The position numbers were made by a program, and so were the translations under genes. The notes beneath the pieces are model-generated. The model made no database searches. It was not told the origin of the DNA and saw only the letters and a list, made by a program, of their open reading frames with translations. Shown piece after piece: positions 47,166 through 59,560 of a stretch of DNA of 64,000 nucleotides (position 1 is the stretch's first letter; each line of letters opens with the position of its first letter). The stretch comes from Panax quinquefolius (Eukaryota; Streptophyta; Magnoliopsida; Apiales; Araliaceae), in assembly GCA_020205615.1 (NCBI GenBank), contig CM035170.1, forward strand, positions 123,010,642 through 123,074,641. The letters run 5' to 3'.

Positions 47166-48160
47166 TTTATATCATTATCCTCATTCTTATATTACGTTGA
47201 AAGTCATCTGCATTGGCATAGATGGACTCGTATGATTAATTACGACTGTGGATTGTAAGATAATATAATAAATGAATACACAATTATCTTCGTCAGTAAG
47301 TAATTGATAATTTGTGGTCGTGATACTAATGAATACACAATTATCTTCGGTCGTAGTGTAATGGATAATTTGTGGTCGTGATATAATGAATATTACAATT
47401 ATCTTCAGTAGTAGCATGGATAATTTGTGGTCGTGATACTAATGAATACACAATTATCTTCGTCAGAAGCATATGGATAATTTGTGGTCGTGATACTAAT
47501 GAATACACAATTATCTTCGTCAGAAAGGTATGGATAATTTGTGGTCGTGATACTAATGAATACACAATTATCTTCGCCAACATAATACGAATGATAAACC
47601 GTAGCGGTATGGATAATTTGTGGTCGTGATACTAATGAATACACGATTATCTTCGTCAGAAGGTACATGGATAATTCGTGGTCGTGATACTAATGAATAT
47701 CCTCGGCCTCAGCAAGTGTGGATGATTCAATGATATGGATTAATTATCGAAATGAAGTCTCAAAGAAGGAAATATTAATTCATGGATGCGGTAAAAGTCA
47801 TCTTCGTCAGAAGATCAGATCAGACTTTTGGTATGATTACGACCACGATTATTCTAAGATAATCACGATCAGAATTGAAAAAAACACGAATATCCTTAGC
47901 CAAGAAAGGTATGGATAATTCATGGTCAGGATACTATTGTCGAGTCTCAAAGATTATTGGTTTTACAAATATATATCTTCAAGAAATCTTAGCAGATGAA
48001 TTGTTAATACGAATTGTTAATGAATATTTCATTCGGATCATGAAAGATGAATTTAATATTTTCAACGATAAAGGTATTCAAGGTATCCTCACCTCTTTAT
48101 CATACTGTGTATCGCATTCTAATTTCGAGGGCTTAAATTCCATAAGTGAGGGAGATCATG
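47166..48160 (+). repeat. Element E internal remnant with LTR-derived 57-bp array
   Basis: Starts with the LTR minirepeat zone (cattatcctcattctta, like 25273), then the array 47274-47690, more LTR-like units (47790-47940), and from about 48060 the pol end (gtatcctcacctctttatc, ttcgagggcttaaatt) and a degraded purine tract (gagggagatcatgag) before the 3' LTR. Between 47960 and 48060 is AT-rich sequence of unknown origin. Confidence 0.6.
47274..47690 (+). repeat. 57-bp tandem array, about seven units
   Basis: Units read gaatacacaattatcttcg..cag...atggataatttgtggtcgtgatactaat. Unit length 57 bp, with one unit enlarged by about 22 bp (47590-47615). Because 57 is a multiple of three, the minus strand shows long repetitive open frames; these are not a gene. 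The same unit occurs as one or two copies in the C-type LTRs (25470-25540), so this is a local amplification. Confidence 0.85.
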
Positions 48161-48162
48161 AG

Positions 48163-50576
48163 ACCCCGTGATTTTATCAATAAAGATTTAAATTTTGTCA
48201 AAATAATTTTTAATATTATGGTGTGAATTTAAGATAATATTATAACATGGGTAGATTTATAAATTTTGCAAAAGTATGCAAGTTGGTTATATTATATTCG
48301 ATCGGCCTGGGAATATCTCGCTTAAGCAGAAATATTCGTACAACTACTCAATCATCGGTGGACCCTATTATGTAATTATTATCATTTATCGAGAAAACGA
48401 CAAAAATATTTTATTAAAATAATCTATGAAGTTTTACCGCCGATACCGCTCGAACTACTCTAGAAGAAAAGTACAAAGAATACGCAAGGGTCGCATAAGA
48501 AGACACCTGATTGATTATCGATGCCATGTGAGAAGTCACCATTGATTCCATTATCACGATTAATAATACGAATTATTATAATGATAATGACGCTTTTGTT
48601 TTATTCAGATTATTAACGTAATAAAATGTAAACATCTTTTTATATAAAATGTAATACTTTATTAAAGTTATTCTATAAATGTAATATATTATATTTTATT
48701 ACGATATAACAGATAAGTTGTTTTCAGATAAGATTTTTGTATAAGATTGCATAAAGGTTTGCATAGTAAAAATGTTTTTATATAAATAGAATATATTATA
48801 TTTTATTTAAAAGATTTTTCTTTAAATACGGACCGCCGATTAAAAGTAAATCAACTGACCGCTTCATGGATTAATTACTATGCATTCCATTTTCCTATAA
48901 ATAAGCTCATTCCTTCATTATTTTCTTACTTAATTCATCAAACTCTAGAGAGAAAATTATGTAGAGGTTATAGAGAGAAAATTATATAGAAAGAAGAAGA
49001 GTATTCGCTACTTCACTACTTCTATATTCTAGCTAAGTTTTACCAGTAGTACCCGGGTGTTATTCTTTCTTATTCATTTAAGAGAACTTCATATTCCATT
49101 CATTATTATTCTCATTGAATAACTCAAAAAGTGGTATACCCTATACATAACCTCAGATACGCCAGATACCCTATACTTGTGAAATCCTTATGTTATTCCA
49201 TTCTTATTATTCTCATTGAATAACTCAGATACGCCGCTTTCCCCTATACTTGGTGATCATCTTCTATTATTCCATTCTTTATTATTCTCGCTGAACATCC
49301 TCGTCTGCAGTTTTTTACACCTGACCGGTTCCATCTTTTATTATTCCGCATTTAACATCCTCGTCCGCAGAATATTTTACACCTCGTTCCGCTTTTTTAT
49401 CATTCTCGCCGAATATCCATATCTGCAAGTTTATTATTCGCTTCCATTTATTATTCTCGCTTGAACATCCTGCTTGCGTGAATTTCACCTAACCGTTCCG
49501 CTTATTATTATTCCGCTGAATAACTCGCTCATGCTAAGTACCGCATTTACGGTGATTTCTTTTGTTATTCCATTCTTTATTATACCCAAATAAGTTAAAA
49601 CTTCACTTCTATACTCCATGAAATTAGTAGAATATCCTCGATATTTATGCTTCATCTAAAGATCTTTTCACGGAAATATTCTTCCGATCATTCTCGAATT
49701 TTACTCTACAAAACAAAGATTCTGTCGACAATTTGACGTTAATAATTCATGGATTAAATAATTTTGAACTTGTTTTATTGAATTATTATGTCATCATCAT
49801 CATCCTCATGTTATATTATGTTATCTTCGCTTACGTGCATAGATGAACTTAGTATGATTATGACTGTGGATCATTCTAAGATAATCACGACTTGATATAA
49901 ATGATGTGACAAAAGTCCTCAAAGGTCTGTAATGCAAATGATGGATAGTTTTTGGTATGATTATGACTGTGGGTGATTCTAAGATAGTCACGACCATCGA
50001 TAATTTGATGAAAATCCTCGACTGTGGGTACAGATGATTAAATGGTGGTTTATTTATTGTCGAAGTCTTCAAATGATAAAAATTGATGAAAACCTTTAAA
50101 ACCTAAAAGATAGTAGACTTTTATTCTCTACTCGACTTTTTTAATGGATCAGATATTCCACCGCAGCTTAAACCGGTCATTTCATTGTATTTTATCGCTT
50201 AACACCGCTAAGGCTAATGATAATTTATTTCGCATTATCTTAGTCATAATATTTCATCCTGGCTAGTTGAGTCACCCTTTTCTTTCACCGTTTCTTCGTG
50301 AAATGAGAACATAGCCGGGACGAAGCTCTGGGAACGGAGTAATGGTCCGTAGGATAAGATTAGTAGTCCCTCACTATTCCGTGAAATAGGTGATAATAGT
50401 TGTAATGAGGACTCCTTTTGAGTTTGATAATATCTAGTAGATAATATTTTGTATTCAAACTCACGCTTATGTCGATTGTATACGGCTAAAGGTTAAGAAG
50501 TTGTATTTGAATTTACGTATTTACGTAAGTGGCGACTCCAAGACGGGTGACGATACCAAATTTTGGGGGCGCCACA
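48163..50576 (+). repeat. F/E 3' LTR
   Basis: About 2.4 kb, from gagaccccgtgattttatc to ttttgggggcgccaca. U3 of the C2 type, R/U5 of the F sub-type, TATA at 48896, hairpin repeats 49100-49530. Followed at 50577 by the rest of the C1 3' LTR. Confidence 0.8.
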
Positions 50577-50847
50577 CCGGACGAGCCTGGGAAACGAAAG
50601 ATGGTCCCAAGATAAGATTAAGTAGTCCTCACTATTCCGTGAAATAAAGGTGATAATAATTGTAATGAGGACTTTTTGTTCGAGTTTGTATAATATCTAG
50701 TAGATCGATATTCAGATTTAAACTCATAGCTTTATGTCGATCAGACATACCTAATAGCTTATGTTAATAAGTTGTATTTAAATTCCGCACTACGTAAGTC
50801 AAGCACCCAAGACGGGTGATGTATACCTAATTTTGGGGGGCGCCACA
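50577..50847 (+). repeat. C1 3' LTR, right piece
   Basis: 271 bp collinear with the end of the C1 5' LTR (25835-26103), carrying the C1-type variant cgcactacgtaag. It completes the LTR interrupted at 33225. Confidence 0.85.
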
Positions 50848-53162
50848 CCAACACTCCTTCCATCGCGACCGAGGTCGAACTAAAGAGGGTTCGATCTCTG
50901 CCCATATTCCAGATACCCACGCGATCGTGGTACCCAGATCCGTGAAAAGATGTACCAACTACCGAAGGTCGGACTACCCATCCCCGCGACTCACTTAGAA
51001 GGGGGTCTGCTTTCCCTCACACATTTTTATAGTGACCCCACCGGGGTTCCTAGCAGGGTTCTCCCAACCGTACCAAACTCCTACATTCACATTTTGGCCT
51101 TCGTGGCCTTTTGCCATGAGTCAAGGCCGAGCCTCTCCTCGACTTCTTCTTCACCGCCTACAAAATAGTACAATCCAGTGGAGAAGGGGTTCAAGGCCCC
51201 AAGAAGCATTCTCCAAGTCTCGAGAAAAGTTCGAGAGACGCTCACTGTTGAACACCCTTCGAGCAATAAGGGGATGGCACGAGAAGTGGTTCTAATGCCA
51301 AAGGTCCCGAGATTTCTTCTTTACCAAATCAATCGATTTAAAAGATCTCTGCCGACTTCAAGATATTTCAAGAACGGAAGTGAAATGATGGAACTTTTTC
51401 GACAACTTCCCAAGGAAGAGCCGGAAATATGGACTCTCTCAAGCAAAATACGGTTATACGACCATTCAGTGTAAGTACTAGTTTATTTCATATATATAAA
51501 TTTTGAAAATGTTTTATGATGTGTAATTTAACATAGATTGCTTGATTTATGCAAAGATTCCGATCGCATCCGAGCCTTTAGAAATAAAGGAGTTCAAGAT
51601 TTTGTCCGAAGTCTTCTAAGTCGCTGAAAATATACCAATGTAAGCTTACCCCGGTCCGAACTCGGACTTTAAAAATTCATACGGATGAATTTCAATCAGA
51701 GAAGAGAGGTCAAGAGGTTCTTTGCACTGTAAGAGACCCTTCATCCTCGCCAAGAGGAGAGCCACCAAAAACCTGTGTCACCCCTCTCACACCCCTTCCT
51801 AATCCGCACCGTAAATAGAGCCAACCCCCATACCTATTCCTCGATAAGGCGGTTTACTTTGATCGTCCCTAATCAAGAAGAGCGCGACTTCGACCAAAAA
51901 TTAAAACAAAATAACCCCACTAATCGCCAAGAACTCAGGTGCCTCGCCTTTCTATTATCCCACCCTTCGTGCTCCCCCGTAGAAATACGATCGACGAAGA
52001 CTTCGTGACTGTGACGGCGGGATTCCAAAGCTATCCAGAAGAGGAAACGACTTCGACAGTCATCCGAGTTCGCGCTCTCGCCAACACCTAAACACCTAGG
52101 ACCCACCCCAAATAAATCTCCTACAATCGAAACCATACACGCGACCCTACCCTCCCGAATGTACCAACTCTCTCTCCCCTTGAAAGGCCAAGATTTTCCT
52201 CGACGAATCTTGGCCCTCGTGTCGTGGCTACCATGCCGAGGTCATGGATCTCCGACCAGGCCTGTGTTCAATGCCAATCTTCCCTTCGACCTCTTCGGAG
52301 CTTTCGTTCGAACACCGATTTACCACCCCTACGCTCAAAGGATCACACAAACGTAAAAATCGTCACGGCAGGGATGAGCTATTTGCTAAGGTAAATAACA
52401 ATTTCTTTTTCCTCTATATCTCTCGCTTCCTTTCAATATTCGACGCTTGACTTTGAATATTTTGAAAATATGCAGTTAGGGCACGTCAGTTTTCTATTTA
52501 TCAAGGCCCGAGACACAAACGGGAGAGGCCGAGGAAGATTTCATGAGACAAGAGATAAAACATGTTGAAATCAACCTTGATCGAGAGAGAGCCGGTTGCG
52601 AAGATGTTTTTCATACCATCAACTAAGCCTTCTCAAATGTAATTAGATCGCCAGATGGATTTGAAGACATCTCATTTACGAAAGTTGGCCACGAGTGGAT
52701 GAGGTCAATCATAGGTCCGGCCACCAACAAGCTTTCGATTACGAATGCCGGTTTCGTCAAAGAAAACCTACCTCAAGGCAAAATGAGGAGTTTTCTTCAC
52801 CAACCGAAGCTTGGTTATACAACTTGGTGAGGCCGAGACGAAAAGCTCAAGACGGCACGAATGCATAAGTGCAAACGCCACAAGCTTCGCCACAAAATAA
52901 AGGATTCAAGATTCGGCCCTCTCCCGATCGAAGAGATCCGGAGCAAATTCAAAGTGCATTACATGAATTCTACTTTAACTTAATGCCGAAATCTTAAAGG
53001 TATACTCTTGGGGTACGTAAGATCGCGGAGCGAGAAAAGAGAAGCTTATCCACCGCTTCAGTTGACCTTTATCGCTTTCAACTCCGGCGATGAAGGTGGG
53101 CCCGAATGTTCGCCCTGCTTTTATTTTATGTAAAAAATTTAACTACTTTAAAGTTTCAATTA
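50848..53162 (+). pseudogene. Additional ORF of Tat element G (5'-truncated, broken)
   Basis: Readable pieces: LLSLTHFYSDPTGV...LPTVPNSYIHILAFVAFCHESRP (51005-51130), DFFFTAYKIVQ-equivalent (51140-51175), the RGWHEKW motif (51265-51292), FLLYQIN (51310), and near the C-terminus KLRHKIKD-like (52880-52905) and EEIRSKFKV (52937-52965). Same domain family as in H. The first ~165 bp of the ORF are missing. Confidence 0.65.
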
Positions 53163-53439
53163 TGAGATCGGTTTATTATTAATACGAATGAACGAATCTT
53201 TAATCGCCTCGACTCACGACTTCGCTTCGATTAATTTCTTGTCAATAATTCAAAGATAATAAACTAATCCCAACTAAAGGAATCGTAATGGCACATAACG
53301 CTTAATTTATGAAATAAAGTAAAGTGAATTTTTCTTGACAGATTCAACTTAACTCAATTAAATGAACTGAACTCAACATTTAAACAAAATAAAGTAATAT
53401 ACGCTCATCGATACCAAGTACGAGATCAACCATGCGAGG
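53163..53439. other. Untranslated spacer of Tat element G
   Basis: Corresponds to 19521-19800 in H (ggtttattattaatacgaatgaa). Non-coding sequence between the two convergent reading units. Confidence 0.55.
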
Positions 53440-53945
53440 TGAACTTAGTCGATCCTCCTCGCACCATCGAAATCTTGCTTACCTCTCCTGGGTCTCATAA
53501 GTACAAGAACAAATATATAAGGATCAAGATACAACTTACCATCAAAGATATATGGATCAATAAGGACCACCATCGACTTCCTACCACCCCTTACACCAAG
53601 ATCAATATAGATCATAAGGACTATCGACTTACCACCATCGAAGTGATCATAAGGACCAACCATCGAATCCCACCATCCTACCTCCTCCTTACACCATAAG
53701 TGACCTTAGGACAACAGACTGTGATCAATAAATGACTATCGACTTACCACCCCGAGCAAGATCAATATAGATCATAAGGACCTGGGCTACCATCGAATGG
53801 CCAACGAGTCCTACCATACCTCCTTACACCATAAATACCTTAGGGACAAATACACAATAAATCGATTCATCGACTTACCACCTCGACCAATTAAGGACTC
53901 TCGTGGCTAGGACAAAGTCCTACCATACCCTCCTGGATCAATTAT
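53440..53945 (-). repeat. Tandem repeats in the 3' untranslated region of Tat element G
   Basis: About three units containing agatcaatatagatcataagg, ctaccatcgaatgg, and cctaccatacctccttacacc. More units than in H (19890-20220), so the array length differs between copies. Confidence 0.75.
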
Positions 53946-53984
53946 GAAAAGTGACTTTTTATTAATAACGAACAATCGGTACAG

Positions 53985-55565
53985 ATTTCCCAGAAATCGA
54001 CTTAATCTTTATTGAAAATATTTCCTGCCCCGCCAAAGACGCCAAGTATTCTCGATCTCGAACCATCTAGTGCCTTTTAATCGATAAGTACCGCTTCGTA
54101 CTTCGATCACTTCATACGGCCCTTCCTGGGCCCTAAGACAATTTTCCTGTTTTTTTGAGGCGAGAGGCTTTTGGCTTTCTAAGATCTAAGTCTCCTACTT
54201 TCCAATCTACGTAAGTTCGACCCTTTAGTTGTAATGTTTGGCCACCCTTCGCTGATAAGTTGCTCGAATTTGAGCAAAGCTTTCTCTCACTTTCTTCTAG
54301 CAAGTCCAAGTTAGCTTTCACCCTTCATCGTTATAGATTTCTTTGAATCGATTTACCCAAGACTTGAGATCCGATTTCGACCGACTAAGGCATCAGCATC
54401 TATAGGCCAACCAAAAGGGTGAATCCTCTGCGGTAGTCTTTGTAGTTCGCAGACGCCCACAAAGACGCCAAAGAATTCTTCCTCGCCATCTCCCTTAGCT
54501 TCATCTAGTCTCGCGCTTGATTCCGCTTCAAAGAATCATTCGCTGGTCACCTCAACTTGCCCATTCGACCGTGGATGAGCTACGTAAGTCTTCTTGTGTC
54601 AATCCCCAAATCATTTAAAAATCCTTCAAATTTCAACCCATTTAATCAAGCGTCCGCTGTCCGATATCAACACCTTAGGGATCCCGGTTAAAACACCATG
54701 TATCTTTTTATAAACTTTAGCACTCCTGCTCCGTTATCGATCAAGTGGTTTTTCCCTCCACCCACTTAGTATATAATCAATAAAGAATTCATGACGGTCG
54801 ACTTACCTTTTTAGCCTTTAGGCAATCTATTCCAATATATCCACCCCCGCATAAAAAGGGGTATAGAGATAAAATCGATATAGCTCTTCCGGTCAATGGG
54901 ATCTGGACTATTGAAATGACATTTTCACATTTCGATTTCATATTCTATACTTCTTTGAAAATCAGAGGCCAATAAGATCCTCGTCAAGCACTTTATGAGC
55001 CAAAGACTAGGCAAACCATACGATCACCAAGAAATACCTTCGTGAACCTCTCAAGAGCATACTCACTTTGGACGGAACCAAACATTTCAACAACGGTGAG
55101 GAAAATGCCAATCGACAGAGATCCCCATCAATAAGACTAAATTCGCACTCTTGTACTTCGATCTTCTTTGCCAAAGATTCGATCCGCCGAAGGACGCCAT
55201 CCGCCAAATACTGATGTAGGGTCATTCAACAAATTTAGATCGCTGACACATCACCGCTTCAGGTCAACACTGGGTCACGTAAAAACTTCCAAATATACCG
55301 ATCCGTGGAAAACATCTCGATCCAGAAGTGGCTACCGACAATGCATCGACAATAAAATTGTCATTACGCCTATGCTCAAACTCATACGGCGTTAAATATT
55401 GAAGTTTGGTCTTTTAATTCCGCCAGATATTTGATCATCCGTCCCCACGAAGCTTCATAATCTCCCGACAACCGCATCAAATATCCGGTATACACTTCAC
55501 ACCCATTTCTCGATTAAAGAAAGCCAAATATATTCTGGATGGTTTCAAAGATTCGTAGATCGTGG
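53985..55565 (-). pseudogene. Tat element G integrase and linker (broken)
   Basis: Minus strand: zinc-finger region with VHEGI-equivalent (about 55045) and C..C (about 54940), catalytic Asp in the DILG-equivalent (about 54845), LISDSG-equivalent (about 54665), the Glu region (about 54530), ANLDLLEESERKL (54320-54280), GDLDLRKPKASR (54195-54155), and the tail around 54020. Upstream is the linker to about 55560. Frames are broken throughout. Confidence 0.7.
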
Positions 55566-55639
55566 TCGACAACTACAACTTTATTAACCACAACAACCGC
55601 CAATGAACTTGCTTCAAACAAATATAAGGTCTCTCACCA

Positions 55640-58284
55640 GTTTTTACCAATACAAATATTATCTTTTAGACAATATCTATACTCAAATAAATCCCCATCA
55701 TTCTCGAGACATTTATTGATACATTATTTTACAAAATGGTGAGGACTACTAAACAACTCTCTCTGTAACCTTCATTCCATACCCCGACTAAGGACTACTA
55801 AACAACTTCTCTGTAACATTCTCGCCTCCCACATTCTCGAAGAAAAAATGGAACAACAAGGAAAAGGGTGAGCTCAACTAGCCCAAGAGAAGAATATTAC
55901 GACTAAGATAATATACAACAAATTATCGTTAGTCTCCAACAGGAAAAAAATTTGATAGAATACAATGTATAACAAGTTTCGCATCAATATTCGCAGGGGA
56001 AATAATAATTCATAAAGAGTTACGTAGAGAATGAAATCTACTATAATCTATGAATTTAATACCCATCATCAATATTTTATCCTCAAACATCAATCAATAT
56101 TCATCTCAAATCAAATATTCATCTTTGCACTACAGTGCCAAAGATATTCATCAATCTGGTCATGTTCATCTCAACACTGCTCATCTTTGCACTAAAGGCC
56201 AAAGATATTCATCACTTGGCCATGTTCATTTAAACACCCGCTCATCTTTGCACTACAAAAGCCAAAGATATTCTTCAGAAATCATTCATCTTTGCACTCT
56301 ACAGCCAAAGATATTCAATAATATCATCATTTAAGATCGAGGATGATGAAAAATATTTTTAAAGAATCTAATCCAAAGGAAACAAAATGACAAGGATTAA
56401 GGATTAAGGATTCATACTTGGTTTTATCCATTCAAAAAAAATACCTCAAAATAATCATAGTGGTGTAAAATTCAAGAATGATCAAAACATGGATACAATC
56501 AAAGCTAGTATCCGTAATAGATGTTTTGGACGAAAAGAAGAAATTTTATTTTTCTGATGAATAAGGTCAGATACGTGAATAAGGTCGATAATACGTGAAT
56601 AAAACCGACACGTGAATAAGAATCTGACACCAAAAGATAGAAATTCCACAAAAAAACATTTTCACGCTTCATTTAATAAGACTGTGAATAGAACTCGTGA
56701 ATAAGAACTCATGAATAAGAACTCGTGAATAAGAACTCATGAATAGTAACCCCGACATGAAAAAGTTCCAAATTTGATAAAACTTCAGATCAACATTTCA
56801 AAGATAATGATATCAAAGAAATAATATCATTACAAAAAAATAATATCCCTTACCTCAAAGAATCAAGATTTCCTAAGGAAAGGCTCAAGTGATGTTGAAT
56901 GAAACTTGTAGATTGAATAAAGAACTCTCAAAGTATCTAAATACTCACAAAATACGCTCAATAATATAGAGAGAAAGAGAGAAACTTTGTTTCCGGTGTG
57001 ATTTTCAATTCTAACTTAACCTCTCTATTTATAGGAAAATGTTAGCCCGCCAAGGCACTTCGACCAAGCTACTCCGATGGCTTTACTCGCTACTATTGCC
57101 ACCCACCACATTTAAAATAAAATTCAGCACATTTTTTTCACACCAACCACAAGTGGGGCCCACTCAATTCTAGAATTTTCCACCAAAATTAATTATAACC
57201 CTAATTTCCTAATCCTACACCTCTTAAAATTCATAACAAATCATTCGTTGCATTTTTAATTCGCTCAAAATTTGTGGACATATACTCAACTTATGTATGT
57301 ATAACATACCCAAAATTACTACAATCCAACTATTTGATTAAAATTATAACCCCAAAGCATATATCTCAAAACCCCGATTTAATTTTTAATACCTCCAACC
57401 GATAAAATACCGATAAAACACCTCAACATTTCTTCCTTCATTAATAACCACATAAATAAATCCATCATTTATATTCATATAAAATAAATATTTCCTTATC
57501 ATATGAATCAATAATTAATTATTCACAAATAATATTACGTAATCACATTTATGACAACCAGTCGCTCCTGAGAGAGGGGCTTTCAATAAGGATCTCTCCT
57601 TATCGCGCAGCAATTAGGTGACCAAACCTCTCCTTAGATGTAACTTTCTAGACATTGCCAATAATGTTATCTAATAATATTATTCAAATAATATGAATTA
57701 TTGATCCGATAATGGGAACATCGCATGCGTTGGACAATTATCGAACAACAATAATATAAAATATCAACGCAAAGAATTATCGAATCAATAAAATAAAATA
57801 TCGAACAAGAACTCACTGTGAAAAATTATCGAGTAAAGGCCATCTTACGTCAAGAATCAATAATTCAACAATATCTGTAATACCGCAATCGCGTAAACAA
57901 CCACGCCAGACATCAGATTTTAACCAATATTATTCCAATACCTTAATTCAAGAATAACTACGCCAAGTTATTTATAACCACCCAAACTTTGTCGCTTTCC
58001 TCATCCAATCGCTTTCATGGGGGCCACATACGGTCATTACATACCGTATTTAATATTCCCCGACAATACATTTAATATTCCACGACCAAACGAATATTCC
58101 CCGACATGCAATATTCCACGAAAACGAATATTCCCCGATAAAATGAATATTTTATAACCACTTGCTTATTTTGAAATATTTATGATTTAACCCTTAACTA
58201 TCCACATTAATCAAATCAACCTCACTATTTCAAAATAATAAATAAAGGAAATTCCTTTTTATTTAAAAAATTTCTGGTCTTACA
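55640..58284 (-). repeat. Element D 3' LTR
   Basis: Matches 61990-64000 position by position, and B's 3' LTR in reverse. TATA (ctatttata on plus) at 57025. Minirepeats at 56090-56325 (catctttgcactacagccaaagatattc) and 56560-56760 (aagaactcatgaat). Local duplication of ggactactaaacaact at 55742 and 55792. Left end patchy, see the junction finding. Confidence 0.8.
57025..57033 (-). promoter_or_regulatory. LTR TATA box (D 3' LTR)
   Basis: Minus strand tataaatag; the same in the 5' LTR at 63323-63331 and in B at 6381 and 12207. Confidence 0.55.
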
Positions 58285-58297
58285 ACCTCCCTCCTTA
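58285..58297 (-). other. Element D polypurine tract
   Basis: Minus strand ataaggagggagg, identical to that of B (10857-10869). Confidence 0.75.
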
Positions 58298-58299
58298 TG

Positions 58300-58760
58300 A
58301 AATTTCGTCCCTCGAAATCGGGACGTGACGTACTGGTGTTTCGAAAAGGTGAGGATACCTCGCTTTCATTTCCGCTTCCAATTCCCAAGTCATTTCCTCT
58401 ATAGCATGATTCCTCCACAAAACTTTAACTTGTGGTATGACCTTTCATGCAGTAGGGACATGCTCCTTCCTATCCAAGATCTTGACAGTACCTCCTCATA
58501 CGTTAAGTCTTCTGCTATCTCGTCCGGCTTCTAACTCAATAACGTGGTTCGTCTTTCACATATTTACTTAAGCACGAGATATGTGAAACACATTATGAAC
58601 ACGAGACATACTGGTAGTGTAACGCAAGTCTATAAAGTTACACATTTCCTACTTTCGGTCAAGAATTTGAAATGGACCAATAAATCGTGGATTTGAGCTT
58701 TCCTCTCTTCCCAAATCTCAGAACTCCTTCCACGGAGCAACTCGCAACAATACATGATCC
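58300..58760 (-). pseudogene. Element D integrase tail with chromodomain-like end (broken)
   Basis: Minus strand: a GVLRFGKRGKL-equivalent at 58735-58700, a PF.IL.R.G region (58685-58650), an RVHN.F...ML-equivalent (58590-58550), DLTYEEVPVKI-like (58515-58480) and the end around 58330 (EMTWELEAEMKA-like in pieces). This order is the same as in C1 and C2. Confidence 0.65.
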
Positions 58761-59560
58761 CCTACATTAAATTCCACATCCTTTCGATGAAGATCCGCAT
58801 AACTCTTTTCGATGTCGATCTTGTATTGCTTGTATCGTTGTCGAATCATTAGTCATACGTGCATTTGGACTTTCGGGTCCCAACAATGTTGCTTTCACCC
58901 ACCTCATCCCAACATATCGGAGAATCGACATTTTTGTCCATATAATGCTTTGAATGGAACCATGCCTATATTTGTTTAATAACTATTGTTGTATGAGAAT
59001 TCCACCAATGGCAAGTACTTATCCCAACTTCCTTTGAAATCTAGGACACGTAGTTTTAATATATCTTCAAGAGTTTGAGTAGTCCTTTCGATTGCCCATC
59101 CGCTTTGAGGATGGTATGCCAAACCAATCGAAATTCGCGCTCATAGCTTTCTAACCCAAAATTATGAAGTGAATCTTGGGTCACTATCCGAAACTATGGA
59201 TACAGTGCATGCCATGCAACCTCACAATCTCATTCACGTATATACTGTGAAGACGCTCAAGGAAAAAGTCTCCCAGATCGGCAGAAAAATGAGCAGATTT
59301 GGTTAATCTATCAACAATAACCCAAATAAAGATTGATGCCTTGAGAAACCGTAGGAAGACCCGTGAACGAAATCTATGGTAATGTGTTCCCACTTCCATT
59401 CCTAATCTCAAGTGGTTGCAACGGACCCTTAGGTACTAGATGTCTCCGCCTTTTACACGCTAAGCAAGTTAAACACATCGAGATAAACTTTGCAATCTCT
59501 CTCTTCATATTATTCCACCAAAATGTATGTCAAGATCACGATACATTTTAGTACTTCAGG
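58760..59560 (-). pseudogene. Element D integrase core (broken)
   Basis: From the N-terminal side: CLAC..RR zinc-finger Cys region (59480-59450), a clean 75-codon piece 59411-59184 with VIVDRLTKSAHF (first Asp), ERLHSIYVNEIVRLHGM and a decayed second Asp, a HPQSG.AIERTTQTL-equivalent (59120-59070, Glu) and a LPLVEFSYNNS-equivalent (59015-58985). A and B lack this domain, so D represents an earlier step of deletion. Confidence 0.75.

Larger units (their letters stand above)
33226..50576 (+). mobile_element. Element F/E: gypsy retrotransposon inserted in the C1 3' LTR, itself split by C2
   Basis: Left part (F): truncated 5' LTR 33226-35046, PBS, shortened internal region 35064-36325. Right part (E): LTR-derived array and internal end 47166-48160, full 3' LTR 48163-50576. 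F's LTR and the 48163-50576 LTR share a sub-type not found in C1 or C2 (ttatcttcgcttacg.catagatgaacttagtatgatt, at 34285 and 49823), which supports one original element. C2 (37364-46998) lies inside it. The 5' LTR lacks its first ~610 bp. Confidence 0.7.
23412..50847 (+). mobile_element. Element C1: chromovirus-type Ty3/gypsy retrotransposon, carrying nested F/E and C2
   Basis: Own sequence: 23412-33225 plus 50577-50847. 5' LTR 23412-26103, PBS 26106, gag to chromodomain 26288-30850, PPT 30861, 3' LTR 30871-33225 continued at 50577-50847. The split is shown by complementary ends: the left piece stops at gagaatata and the right piece starts ccggacgagcctggg, exactly consecutive in the intact 5' LTR (about 25840). 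The right piece also carries the C1-specific variant cgcactacgtaag (as at 26045), not the C2 form. Full internal length about 4.75 kb. Confidence 0.85.
50848..55565 (-). mobile_element. Element G: second Tat-lineage element, truncated at both ends
   Basis: Same plan as H: plus-strand extra ORF (50848-53162), tandem-repeat zone (53440-53945) and minus-strand integrase with C-terminal tail (55560-53985). The left end starts at the position equivalent to 17248 of H, directly at the C1 LTR end. The right end stops in the RNase H/integrase linker, where element D begins. RT is absent. Confidence 0.8.

Noticed and set aside
47187..47668. Overlapping minus-strand frames with a repeated 19-residue motif (DNCVFIS..TTNYP)
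   Set aside because: Explained by the 57-bp DNA array, whose unit length is a multiple of three; no start context or non-repetitive part.
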